The translations under genes were made by a program, and so were the position numbers. Under the pieces are notes generated by a model. That model was not told where the DNA came from. It searched no databases and worked only from the letters and a program-made list of their open reading frames with translations. DNA of 38,105 nucleotides from Clostridia bacterium (lineage in GTDB: Bacteria; Bacillota; Clostridia; Oscillospirales; Acutalibacteraceae): the NCBI GenBank assembly GCA_017453685.1, contig JAFTEL010000080.1, positions 1-38,105 of the forward strand, written 5' to 3'. Of this stretch, positions 1-7,236 are shown piece by piece. Position 1 is the first letter of the stretch. Every line of letters starts with the position of its first letter.

Positions 1-447
1 GACCCCGAAAACAACGGAGCCGGAACTTGGGGAAACGGCAGCCATGTTCGTATCGACGGCGCGGTGGAAGCCTATCACCATACCAACGCAACAACCATAG
101 GCGTGCGACCGGCCATGCGGTTAAAAGAACTGAAATCCGATGCGTCGCAAAAAGCGATGTTTTCAACGCAAAAAGCCGTTAAAGTCAATTACAAAAGCGA
201 ATTTGATTTTGCTTCTGTGTTCGGCACAGGAACAAAAGACGCTCTATATCGTTCTTCAGACTCTGAAATTGCAACCGTGACCGACAGTGGTTTAATAAGA
301 GCCCGCGGTACAGGCAGCGTTTTGATCGCACGCATTACCGCCGACGAAAACGATCACGAAACAAAAGAGATTTTGTCAATCACCGTCAAATACTCTTGGT
401 GGCAAACACTGATCCGCATTTTCCTTTTGGGCTTTTTATGGTATTGA
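1..447 (+). CDS. C-terminal part of surface protein (DUF6273-like end, Ig-like domain, hydrophobic aromatic tail); 5' end outside window
   Basis: The frame is open from base 1, so the true start lies upstream; the GTG at 64 is only an internal in-frame codon. The visible 148 residues begin with a segment ending in GVRPAMRL, which resembles the closing strand of DUF6273-type domains (inference from the GVRPAL-like signature). A stretch of about 80 residues follows with the Big_2-like pattern SDSEIATVTDSGLIRARGTG, typical of bacterial Ig-like domains in cell-surface proteins. The protein ends abruptly with a hydrophobic, tryptophan-rich segment, WWQTLIRIFLLGFLWY, with no LPXTG motif and no basic tail after it. 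It is probably exported and membrane-anchored; its ligand or substrate cannot be judged from this fragment. Confidence 0.75.
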   Translation, partial: DPENNGAGTWGNGSHVRIDGAVEAYHHTNATTIGVRPAMRLKELKSDASQKAMFSTQKAVKVNYKSEFDFASVFGTGTKDALYRSSDSEIATVTDSGLIRARGTGSVLIARITADENDHETKEILSITVKYSWWQTLIRIFLLGFLWY

Positions 448-534
448 CGGTAAAACAGCATCATCGCAAAAAACGCACAAATACAACTAATTGTAACGAG
501 TAACTGCTGATTTGCGCAGCGGTTGCAAAACAAA

Positions 535-587
535 AAAACAACCGACCTTCGGCTCCGAACGATTCGGGGACACAGGTCGGTTGTTTT
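535..587. terminator. Bidirectional intrinsic terminator between surface-protein gene and rpsT
   Basis: A perfect 14-bp inverted repeat (535-548 with 574-587) contains AACAACCGACCT and its complement. The right arm ends in TTGTTTT and the left arm starts with an A-run, so both strands give a U-rich tail after the hairpin. It can end the surface-protein transcript from the left and back up rpsT termination from the right. A second GC-only palindrome (609-631) lies between this and rpsT. The remainder of 448-646 shows no gene. Confidence 0.8.
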
Positions 588-631
588 GTCGCTTGAGGCT
601 TTGCTTATGGGCGCACGCAGTGCGCGCGCCC

Positions 632-655
632 TAAACAAAAAGGCAATTACGCCTT
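632..655 (-). terminator. rpsT intrinsic terminator
   Basis: On the minus strand a short hairpin (AAGGC, six-base loop, GCCTT) overlaps the rpsT stop codon and is followed by TTTTTGTTT. The stem is only 5-6 bp, so termination may be partial, which would explain the second and stronger hairpin further downstream. Confidence 0.6.
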
Positions 656-904
656 GTTAGCCTTGAGTGCAAGAGCGGATTTTTTTCTTGCGGCGTTGTT
701 CTTGTGGATGATGCCCTTGGCGGCGGACTGATCGATCTTTTTCATCGCAGCGGCAACCAGAACGTCTTTATCCTCGGCGTTTGCTTCGATAGCGGCGTTC
801 GCCTTTTTGAGCGCGGTTTTGAGCGCGGTGTTCGAGGACCTGTTGCGGGCAGCCTTGGACTTGTTGACAAGAACTCTTTTCTTCGCGGATTTGATGTTCG
901 GCAC
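647..904 (-). CDS. rpsT: 30S ribosomal protein S20
   Basis: S20 binds 16S rRNA and takes part in early assembly of the small ribosomal subunit. The 85-residue product starts PNIKSAKKRV and is lysine/alanine-rich throughout, with the helical pattern and size (about 85-90 residues) usual for bacterial S20. I place the start at a GTG at 904 because AAGGAGGTG lies directly before it with normal spacing. The longer reading, starting at a GTG at 913, would begin inside that ribosome-binding site. The gene stands alone, divergent from gpr, with its own promoter (939-967) and terminators. In several bacteria S20 synthesis is autoregulated through its leader; nothing here proves that. Confidence 0.96.
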   Translation of the reverse strand: MPNIKSAKKRVLVNKSKAARNRSSNTALKTALKKANAAIEANAEDKDVLVAAAMKKIDQSAAKGIIHKNNAARKKSALALKANKA

Positions 905-938
905 AGAATACACCTCCTTCGATTTTCATACGGATAAA

Positions 939-967
939 AATATAGCATTTCTTCCTGAAAAAAGCAA
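939..967 (-). promoter_or_regulatory. Predicted sigma-A promoter of rpsT
   Basis: Read on the minus strand: -35 TTGCTT (967-962), 17-bp spacer, -10 TATATT (944-939). The -10 lies 34 bp upstream of the GTG start, leaving a short leader that carries the strong ribosome-binding site. Assigned by consensus match only. Confidence 0.65.
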
Positions 968-1028
968 GAGAAATTTTCAGAAAAGTGCAAAAAATATGAG
1001 CAAAGCAAAAAAGAAAAGGTGATTCACG

Positions 1029-1897
1029 TTGAACTTGCGCACAGACCTTGCCCTGGAACAGCATGAAATGGCTCCGAAAGACCTGCAGGGCATTGAAATC
1101 GACAAAAAGCGGGCCGGCGGCGTGACGCTGACGACGATCCACGTAACAAACGAGACCGGCGCGCAAAACATCCGCCGCCCGATCGGCACCTACGTGACGG
1201 CGGAACTGAAAAGCATCTGGCAGGAAACCGCCTACGGAAAAACCGAGGTCGAGGCGATCGCGCGGGAGATCGAAGCGCTGCTGCCCAAGAGCGGCACGGT
1301 GCTGGTGTGCGGGCTGGGGAACGACCACATTACGCCGGACGCGCTCGGCCCGAAATGCAGCGACCTGATCTTCACCACGCGGCATATCCCGAAAAAATGC
1401 AGAAACAGCTCGGCTTCACGCGGCTGCGCCCCGTGGCGCGCATCACGCCGGGGGTGCTGGGGCAAAACGGCATGGAGACCGGCGAGATCCTGCTCGGCAT
1501 CATTCAGCGCATCTCCCCTGCCGTTCTCATCACCATCGACGCGCTGGCTTCCCGCCGGCTGGAGCGGCTGGGCTGCACGGTGCAGATCAGCAACACGGGC
1601 ATCACGCCGGGGTCAGGCGTGGGCAACGCGCGCAAAGAGATCAGCGAAAAGACCATGGGCGTGCCTGTCATCGCCATCGGCGTGCCCACCGTGGTGGACG
1701 CGGCTACCCTCGCCTATGATCTGATCGGGAAAGACAGCGAAGCTAAAACGGAACCGAACGGGCAGAAAATGATGGTCACGCCGCGGGAGATCGACCTGCT
1801 GATCGAGCGGGCGGCGAAGCTGGTGGCGTTCGCGGTCAACAAAGCGCTGCAGCCGCAGATCGACGCCGAGGATATGGCGCTGCTGGTCGGCGAATGA
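1029..1897 (+). CDS. gpr: GPR endopeptidase (germination protease), interrupted by an apparent 1-base frameshift near 1387-1400
   Basis: GPR degrades the small acid-soluble DNA-binding proteins of spores during germination. The start is TTG at 1029 behind an AAGGTGA ribosome-binding site; a stop at 1020 closes the frame upstream. The N-terminus reads MNLRTDLALE, matching the self-cleavage site (TD/LA) of the GPR zymogen with a very short propeptide, as I recall for clostridial GPRs. The first frame is GPR-like through VCGLGNDHITPDALGPK and FTTRH. The family pattern then continues in another frame: ARITPGVLGQNGMETGEI, TGITPGSGVGNARKEIS, GVPVIAIGVPTVVDA. Adding one base in the CCCGAAAAAA tract joins both parts into a protein of about 290 residues. 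The stop at 1897 lies 60 bases before spoIIP, the same order as in Bacillus. The break may be a homopolymer sequencing error or a real mutation. Confidence 0.85.
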
Positions 1898-1957
1898 TCG
1901 AAGGCGAAACGGCATATACATCTTCCTGTGGCAGTATGCCGCAAGGAGGAAATGCAA

Positions 1958-3049
1958 ATGAACCATTCCCCGCAGGCTTTGTTCAACCGCTGCGCCTTGA
2001 TTCTCAGCGGCGCGATCATGCTCGGCTCATTTTTTCTGGCGCAGGGTAAGCCGACCGGTAGGAGCCGTTCGCCGATTGCCGTTGACGACGTCAAGCTGCA
2101 GGCCGCTTCGCCGAACAACAGTGTGAGCGTAACGGAACAAAACCGCACCGTTTTCGCGCAAAACCCGCTGAACGAGCTGACCGAAACGCCCGCCGACATC
2201 AAAGGGCTGATGCTTTCCGCTCAGGAAAGCGCGGCGAATGAACAGAAAGACGGCGACATCGCGGAACGGCAATACGGCAAGAAATCGTCGAACGCCGCCG
2301 TCGGGAACCTGCTCATCCGCAACAACACCGACACGCAGAAGAACCTTGATTTCAAGGCGCTGCTGGAGGCGGGCGCCGATCTTCACGCCGCGGACAAGAC
2401 CAAGCCCGCCGTACTGATCTTCCACACGCACACGACCGAAGCCTATGAGCTGCTCGACCGCGGCTGGTACGCCAGAGGCTATGTCACGCGCAGCAAATCG
2501 GCGGATCGCAACATGATCCGCGTCGGCATGGAGATCGTCGAGCAGCTTGAAAAAGCGGGCTATCAGGTGATCCACGACAAAGAGATCCACGACCTGAAAT
2601 ACACCGGCGCTTACGCCCATTCCCGCGTGAACGTGGAAAAGTATCTCAAGCAGTATCCGAGCATTCAGATCGTGCTGGATATCCACCGCGACGCGATCGA
2701 GCAGGACAACGGCGTGCGCATAAAACCCACGGTGGAGATATTGGGTAAAAAAGCGGCGCAGATGATGATCATCACCGGCTGTCAGGAGGGAAAGATCAAA
2801 AACTTCCCCGAATGGAAATACAACCTGCGGTTTGCCTTACAGCTGCAAAAAGCCATCGAGAGCAAATACCCGGGACTGATGCGGCCGCTCTATTTCTGCG
2901 AGCGGCAATATAACATGGACTGCTCCCGCAACAACCTGCTCATCGAGGTCGGCAGCAGCTCCAATACGCTGGAGGAAGCCGCCTATTCGGGCAGACTGCT
3001 GGGCAAAGGCCTTGCCGCGCTGCTGGACGAAGCGGCAGCCAAAAAATAA
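1958..3049 (+). CDS. spoIIP: Stage II sporulation protein P (engulfment peptidoglycan hydrolase)
   Basis: SpoIIP works with SpoIID and SpoIIM in the mother-cell membrane. It cleaves stem peptides (amidase) and glycan strands so the mother cell can engulf the forespore. The 363-residue product has one N-terminal membrane segment (about residues 10-30), a low-complexity linker, then the SpoIIP domain from about residue 148. Expected zinc/catalytic residues are visible: HTHTTE (156-161), LDIHRD (240-245) and the Glu of NNLLIEVGSSSN (about 330). The start is ATG 1958, seven bases behind AAGGAGGA (1943-1950). An in-frame GTG at 1928 precedes that site and an ATG at 1952 is too close to it. Its place directly after gpr is conserved in Firmicutes. 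Expression should be under sporulation sigma factors, but I could not find a convincing site. Confidence 0.95.
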   Translation: MNHSPQALFNRCALILSGAIMLGSFFLAQGKPTGRSRSPIAVDDVKLQAASPNNSVSVTEQNRTVFAQNPLNELTETPADIKGLMLSAQESAANEQKDGDIAERQYGKKSSNAAVGNLLIRNNTDTQKNLDFKALLEAGADLHAADKTKPAVLIFHTHTTEAYELLDRGWYARGYVTRSKSADRNMIRVGMEIVEQLEKAGYQVIHDKEIHDLKYTGAYAHSRVNVEKYLKQYPSIQIVLDIHRDAIEQDNGVRIKPTVEILGKKAAQMMIITGCQEGKIKNFPEWKYNLRFALQLQKAIESKYPGLMRPLYFCERQYNMDCSRNNLLIEVGSSSNTLEEAAYSGRLLGKGLAALLDEAAAKK

Positions 3050-3074
3050 ACCGCACACGAGCACGGTGTGCGGT
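3041..3074 (-). terminator. Intrinsic terminator for der, placed between spoIIP and the small ORF
   Basis: A 9-bp perfect stem (3050-3058 with 3066-3074, ACCGCACAC and complement) has a U-rich tail only on the minus strand, because the plus-strand bases before it are AAAAAATAAA. It should therefore stop transcripts coming from der on the right. On the plus strand the hairpin is followed by A-rich sequence and is not a terminator, so spoIIP transcription can continue into the next ORF. Confidence 0.7.
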
Positions 3075-3093
3075 AAAAAGAAAGGACGGAAAA

Positions 3094-3282
3094 ATGAAGA
3101 ATCTGCTGCGAATGTACGCGCTGGTGATGATGCTCCTGTGCTGCGCCATGGTCGGGACGATCGGCATATTGACCGTGGGCGAACGCAGCGCCCAAGCCGT
3201 GTTCGGCACAAAGCAGGAGATCGTTCGGTTTGATCGGACAAGCCTTGAAAACCTTACTTCTTCTCTTCTCTTTCGTGGATGA
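3094..3282 (+). CDS. Small single-pass membrane protein downstream of spoIIP, function unknown
   Basis: This is a 62-residue ORF with a good ribosome-binding site (AAAGGA, about eight bases before ATG). Residues 3-28 form one hydrophobic segment (RMYALVMMLLCCAMVGTIGI), followed by a polar tail of about 35 residues that would lie outside the membrane. Codon third positions are GC-rich, as in neighbouring genes, until the last dozen codons, where it overlaps the 3' end of der by 29 bases on the other strand. I do not recognise a family. Position and orientation suggest co-transcription with gpr-spoIIP, hence a possible sporulation role, but this is inference from context only. Confidence 0.5.
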   Translation: MKNLLRMYALVMMLLCCAMVGTIGILTVGERSAQAVFGTKQEIVRFDRTSLENLTSSLLFRG

Positions 3283-4579
3283 CGAAGCGGGTCGGCGTGC
3301 CCTCCAGCCCGAACACTTCACGGATCTGATTGTCAATATATCGCTGATAGCTGTAATGGAACAGATCCTTGCGGTTGACAAAGCAGACAAATGTGGGCGG
3401 ACGGGTGGACGCCTGGGTCATATAGTAAATTTTCAGCCGCCTGCCCTTGTCCGTGGGCGGCTGCACTCGTGCCGTGGCGTCAGCCAGCACCGAATTGAGC
3501 TTGCCCGTGGAAATGCGCATGGCGTTTTGCGAATCGACAAAATTGATGAGTTCAAACAGGCGGTCGAGCCGCTGACCGGTTTTGGCGGAAATGAAAATGA
3601 TGGGCGCGTAGGACATGAACGAAAAATCGCTCATCAGCTTTTTGCGGTAGCCGTCCATGGTTTTGCCGTCTTTTTCGACGAGATCCCACTTGTTGACCGC
3701 AATGATGCACGCCTTGCCCATTTCGTGCGCGATGCCTGCGACCTTGGAATCCTGCTCGGTGAAGCCCTCCGCCGCGTCGATCATAATGACGCACACGGTG
3801 GAACGGTCCACCGCCATTTGCGCGCGGATGACGGAATATTTTTCGATCTGATCGTCTACCCTGCTCTTGCGGCGCAGACCGGCGGTGTCGATCAAAACAT
3901 ATTTACCGTGCTCGTTTTCCACAAAGGTGTCGGTCGCGTCGCGTGTGGTGCCGGCGATGTCGGAAACGATGGTGCGTTCCTCCCCTGAAATGCGGTTGAC
4001 GAGCGAGGATTTGCCCACGTTCGGCTTGCCGATGATGGCGACCTTGATGATCTCGTCGTCGCTCTCTTCTTCCTCCTGTGCCGGAAGATAGGACAGAATC
4101 TTATCCAGCAAATCGCCGGTGCCGTGCCCGTGCACGGAGGAAACGGCGATGGGATCGCCCAGACCGAGGTTGTAAAACTCATAGAACTCCAGCGGCGGCT
4201 CACCGATGGAATCGCACTTATTCACGCAGAGCACGACAGGCTTACTGCTTTTTTGCAGCATTGCCGCCACTTCCGCGTCGGTCGCCACCACGCCGGAGCG
4301 CACGTCGCACACCAGCACGGCCACGTCGGCGCTGTCAATGGCGAGCTGCGCCTGACGGCGCATCTGCGAGAGGATGATATCGTCGGAATAAGGCTCGATG
4401 CCGCCGGTATCAACGAGCGTCATGGTGCGGCCGCACCATTCGCAATCGGCAAAAATGCGGTCGCGCGTCACGCCAGGCGTATCGTCCACGATGGAAAGCC
4501 GTCTGCCGCACAGCTTATTAAACAGAGTCGATTTGCCGACGTTGGGTCTGCCGACGATCGCAACGACAGGCTTTGCCAT
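3254..4579 (-). CDS. der: Ribosome biogenesis GTPase Der (EngA)
   Basis: Der is an essential tandem GTPase that helps assemble the 50S subunit. The 441-residue product has the diagnostic double G-domain layout. The first domain has GRPNVGKS at 10-17, DTPGVTRD, then NKCD. The second has GKPNVGKS from about 183, DTAGLRRK and NKWD. A C-terminal KH-like RNA-binding domain covers about residues 350-441. Length agrees with the family (about 435-490). The start is ATG 4579 behind AAGGAAGTG. It is the last gene of a minus-strand run DUF512-EamA-der, with 31 bases between the EamA stop and this start, so co-transcription is likely. Transcripts probably end at the hairpin at 3050-3074. Confidence 0.97.
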   Translation of the reverse strand: MAKPVVAIVGRPNVGKSTLFNKLCGRRLSIVDDTPGVTRDRIFADCEWCGRTMTLVDTGGIEPYSDDIILSQMRRQAQLAIDSADVAVLVCDVRSGVVATDAEVAAMLQKSSKPVVLCVNKCDSIGEPPLEFYEFYNLGLGDPIAVSSVHGHGTGDLLDKILSYLPAQEEEESDDEIIKVAIIGKPNVGKSSLVNRISGEERTIVSDIAGTTRDATDTFVENEHGKYVLIDTAGLRRKSRVDDQIEKYSVIRAQMAVDRSTVCVIMIDAAEGFTEQDSKVAGIAHEMGKACIIAVNKWDLVEKDGKTMDGYRKKLMSDFSFMSYAPIIFISAKTGQRLDRLFELINFVDSQNAMRISTGKLNSVLADATARVQPPTDKGRRLKIYYMTQASTRPPTFVCFVNRKDLFHYSYQRYIDNQIREVFGLEGTPTRFVIHEREEKK

Positions 4580-4610
4580 AGTATCACTTCCTTACAATTG
4601 AACTTGGTTG

Positions 4611-5600
4611 TCACGCTTCCAATAATGACAGAGAGATGATCCCGATAAAGACGATGCCGATAAAAACATATTGCAGGACGGTCAGTTTTTCTTTCAATAA
4701 GAATCGGGAAAGGATGAACGAAATGATGACCGTGCCCGAGCCGAGAATGACGGCCGCGACGCCCGAACCCTCGGACAGCGCGAACAGGTAGGTCGCCTGA
4801 CCGCCCGTTTCAAACAGAGCCGCCAGAATCTTATTGCGTTGCCCGCCGATTTTTTGAAGCAAACTCTTCTGCGGGACCGGCTCGCCTGCTGCGACCAGCG
4901 CTTCGTCTTCGGCGGTGGAAAAGAGCTTGACGCCTTTTGTCTTCAAATAGATCAGGATTCCGACGGCGATGAGAAGAAACGTGAATTCATAGCAGCAGTT
5001 TGCCGTATGCTCCAGATTATCCTCCGTGACGCCCACCAGAACGGACGTCGCCGCGTCATCGGTGTAATAAATATCCAAAAAGGTGCCGATCGCGTCAAGG
5101 ATCATATAGCAAAAAGGCATCGCGATGGAAACGAGCGCAAGCTTTTTGCCAAACAGCTTCTTTCGATTGGCTTTTCCCTCAGTATCAAAGAACCCGATAC
5201 ATAAGATACCGATCGCGACAACGACGATCGCAATAACGGTTTTGGCGTTCAAATGCTGATGCATAAAAACGGCGCATAAAACGGGAACGAAAGCGCACGA
5301 GGTGTTTTCGATGGGATCCGATATGGATTCTTCAATATAGCGAACGCCGTAATAGGAGCACACCATGGATACGATATAGCACAGGGCGACCGGCAGATAA
5401 CGGATAAAATTCGCCGGTAAGTATGCGATTTCCACGTCCTGAGTCAACAGGATCACGAGTGAATAAACGCCGAAAAATACGCCGACGAAAACGGTCGTTT
5501 TCAGGTGCGCGTAGGGTTCGTCGGCGACGTTGCCTTTTTTGTAGAAAATTTCCGCAATGCCCCAGCAGCCCGTTGAGAACAATAAGAAAAACCAAAGCAT
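4611..5600 (-). CDS. EamA/DMT-family membrane transporter
   Basis: The 329-residue, strongly hydrophobic protein has roughly ten membrane segments and two halves, the usual DMT-superfamily EamA arrangement. The N-terminus MLWFFLLFSTGCWGIAEIFYKKG and the second-half motif ATYLFALSEGSGVAAVILG resemble the repeats of such carriers. A charged loop (about residues 225-255) separates the halves. The substrate cannot be told; members export or import amino acids, nucleotides or sugars. The start is ATG 5600, nine bases behind GGAG; the in-frame TTG at 5615 would precede this site. It sits between the DUF512 gene (53-base gap) and der, a pair often close together in Clostridia, so its presence there is slightly unusual. 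Confidence 0.85.
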   Translation of the reverse strand: MLWFFLLFSTGCWGIAEIFYKKGNVADEPYAHLKTTVFVGVFFGVYSLVILLTQDVEIAYLPANFIRYLPVALCYIVSMVCSYYGVRYIEESISDPIENTSCAFVPVLCAVFMHQHLNAKTVIAIVVVAIGILCIGFFDTEGKANRKKLFGKKLALVSIAMPFCYMILDAIGTFLDIYYTDDAATSVLVGVTEDNLEHTANCCYEFTFLLIAVGILIYLKTKGVKLFSTAEDEALVAAGEPVPQKSLLQKIGGQRNKILAALFETGGQATYLFALSEGSGVAAVILGSGTVIISFILSRFLLKEKLTVLQYVFIGIVFIGIISLSLLEA

Positions 5601-5653
5601 GACACAACACTCCAAACAAGAAAATTGGAAAAGGAGAAGGAAAACCGCTTTTG

Positions 5654-6958
5654 TTATTTACCGATCATTTTTTCCAATAAATCAAAACCGTCCACGCGGT
5701 TCGCGTGAATGGGAACGCCCAGCCGTTCGCTCAACTCCGGAACGGTCATATCATCCAGAAACACGTCCTCACCGCTGCGCAGCATATTTTCGGAGATCAG
5801 CAGCGCGTCGCCCAAATCCTTGCCGCTGAGCTGCTCGGCTAAATCCCGCCCCGTCAGCAATCCGCTGACGGTGACGCTCGCGCCGAAAAAGTTGTTTTGG
5901 ATTTCAAACACGCTGACGGTCAAGCCTTTGACCCGATCCGTCGCCGCGTCGGCAAGGCTTTGCAGCAGCGGATACGCCGCCGTGCCCGTCGCCACGCTGA
6001 CGTGACGGGGCGCAATAGCGGCGGTCTCGCAGGTATTCAGCGCCTGCGTGAACTCATTTTCAAGGCTGCGCCACATCCCCACGCCGTTTTCCAGCTGCGG
6101 AAAGCTGCCGTAGTATTCCTCCGGCGGGATGGGCCGATCGGCTTTCAAATAGAATTCATCCGCCGCGTAGGCGATGGTTTCGCCGTGGTAATACTGAAAA
6201 TGGATATTGAAATCGTCGATCGCGTCAATGACCGCCGCGCTCGTTTTTTTGTCAAACGGTTCGAGCGGCGGCAGGTTGTCGCGGTATTTGGTCAGCCCGA
6301 CCGGCACGGCGGCAATGCTCTGCACCGCCGGATAGAGCTTGCCGAGTTCGTCAAGGCTGTATTGCAGTTCTTTTCCGTCGTTGATCCCCGGGCAGAGCAC
6401 CAACTGCGTGTTCAGCTTGATCCCCGCTTTCGCCAGGCGGCTCAGGTAGCGCAAAGAACTGCCCGCGTGCGGGTTTTTCATCATCTGCACGCGCAGTTCG
6501 GGGTTCATGGTGTGGACCGACACGTTCACGGGGCTGATGTGCATTTTAATGATGCGGTCAATATCCTCGTCGGTCAGATTCGTCAGCGTAACGTAATTGC
6601 CGAACAGGAACGACAAGCGGGAATCATCGTCTTTGAAATAGAGCGATTCACGCATGCCCTCGGGCATCTGGTCGATAAAGCAAAAGATGCACTTATTCTT
6701 GCAGGCGTGGTGCTTGTCCATCAAATAGGTGTCGAAGACCAGACCCAGATCGTCGTATTCGCCCTTTTTGATCTTAACGGTGCGGCGTTTGCCGCTTTCG
6801 GTCTCGATGAGGAGCCTGAGCTTTTCATCGCTGGTGTAAAAGCGGTAATCGAGCACGTCGCGAATGTCAAACCCGTTGACGGAAAGCAGCGTGTCGCCGC
6901 CATGGATCTTCTTATCGCAGATCGAACCTTTTTCCACGCCGGAAATACGAACCGCCAT
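5654..6958 (-). CDS. DUF512 family radical-SAM-like protein with N-terminal PDZ-like domain
   Basis: The 434-residue protein begins with a PDZ-like segment (VRISGVEKGSICDKKIHGGD, DTLLSVNG). The cluster motif CKNKCIFCF follows (CxxxCxxC, residues about 86-94), then FIDQMPEGMRESLYFKDDD and a long C-terminal DUF512 region. This composition is characteristic of a family widespread in Clostridia whose biochemical role is unknown; the cysteine motif predicts a 4Fe-4S cluster and SAM chemistry. Two adjacent ATG codons exist; GGAGG sits three bases before the first (6961) and six before the second (6958), so I favour 6958. The gene starts directly behind the rpmF terminator and leads the run toward der. 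Confidence 0.9.
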   Translation of the reverse strand: MAVRISGVEKGSICDKKIHGGDTLLSVNGFDIRDVLDYRFYTSDEKLRLLIETESGKRRTVKIKKGEYDDLGLVFDTYLMDKHHACKNKCIFCFIDQMPEGMRESLYFKDDDSRLSFLFGNYVTLTNLTDEDIDRIIKMHISPVNVSVHTMNPELRVQMMKNPHAGSSLRYLSRLAKAGIKLNTQLVLCPGINDGKELQYSLDELGKLYPAVQSIAAVPVGLTKYRDNLPPLEPFDKKTSAAVIDAIDDFNIHFQYYHGETIAYAADEFYLKADRPIPPEEYYGSFPQLENGVGMWRSLENEFTQALNTCETAAIAPRHVSVATGTAAYPLLQSLADAATDRVKGLTVSVFEIQNNFFGASVTVSGLLTGRDLAEQLSGKDLGDALLISENMLRSGEDVFLDDMTVPELSERLGVPIHANRVDGFDLLEKMIGK

Positions 6959-6976
6959 CATACACCTCCCCCGAAC

Positions 6977-7015
6977 AAAAAGCAAAAGGCAGAGAGCCAA
7001 TTTTGCCTCTGCCTT
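6977..7015 (-). terminator. rpmF intrinsic terminator, abutting the DUF512 ribosome-binding site
   Basis: On the minus strand, AAGGCAGAG pairs with CTCTGCCTT (7015-7007 with 6994-6986), followed by a U-rich tail (TTGCTTTTTG). It lies five bases after the rpmF stop. The tail ends only a few bases before the GGAGG of the DUF512 gene, so no promoter fits between. Confidence 0.8.
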
Positions 7016-7020
7016 AAAGC

Positions 7021-7203
7021 TTACGCTTCTGTATCAATTACCTGTCTGCCGTTGTAGTAGCCACAGTTGGGACACAGTCTGTGCGGTCTTTTGTAGTCGC
7101 CGCACTTGGGGCACTTAACAAGTTCGGGAGCACTCATCTTCCAAACGCTGCTACGCCTCTTGTCGCGTCTTGCCTTAGAGACTCTTCTCTTAGGAACTGC
7201 CAT
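7021..7203 (-). CDS. rpmF: 50S ribosomal protein L32
   Basis: A 60-residue basic protein starting AVPKRRVSKARRDKRRSS, the invariant L32 N-terminus. A zinc ribbon of two CxxC pairs (CPKCGDYKRPHRLCPNCG, about residues 31-48) marks the zinc-binding form of L32. The ribosome-binding site AAGGAGGT lies seven bases before ATG 7203. It follows the DUF177 gene by 33 bases, the classical YceD-rpmF pairing, and both probably use the promoter at 7775-7803. The zinc-binding form could be sensitive to zinc supply; no second L32 copy is in the window. Confidence 0.98.
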   Translation of the reverse strand: MAVPKRRVSKARRDKRRSSVWKMSAPELVKCPKCGDYKRPHRLCPNCGYYNGRQVIDTEA

Positions 7204-7236
7204 TCTTGCAACCTCCTTGCTGCTTCAGATGCTTCT

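Noticed and set aside
609..631. GC-only palindrome as a REP-like element or origin-associated site
   Set aside because: Only one copy was noticed in the window and no U-tail follows; it may be part of the rpsT terminator region or chance.
905..1028. Sporulation-sigma (SigF/SigG) promoter for gpr
   Set aside because: Several partial matches can be drawn, but none combines an acceptable -35 and -10 at correct spacing, so none is reported.
1385..1402. Programmed -1 frameshifting in gpr
   Set aside because: The tract has no proper X-XXY-YYZ heptamer giving good re-pairing, no obvious downstream pseudoknot, and no precedent in the GPR family; a missing base is simpler.
5897..7057. 386-codon plus-strand open frame opposite the DUF512 gene
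   Set aside because: No ribosome-binding site and arginine/histidine-rich translation; the minus strand carries the cysteine motif and PDZ-like domain.
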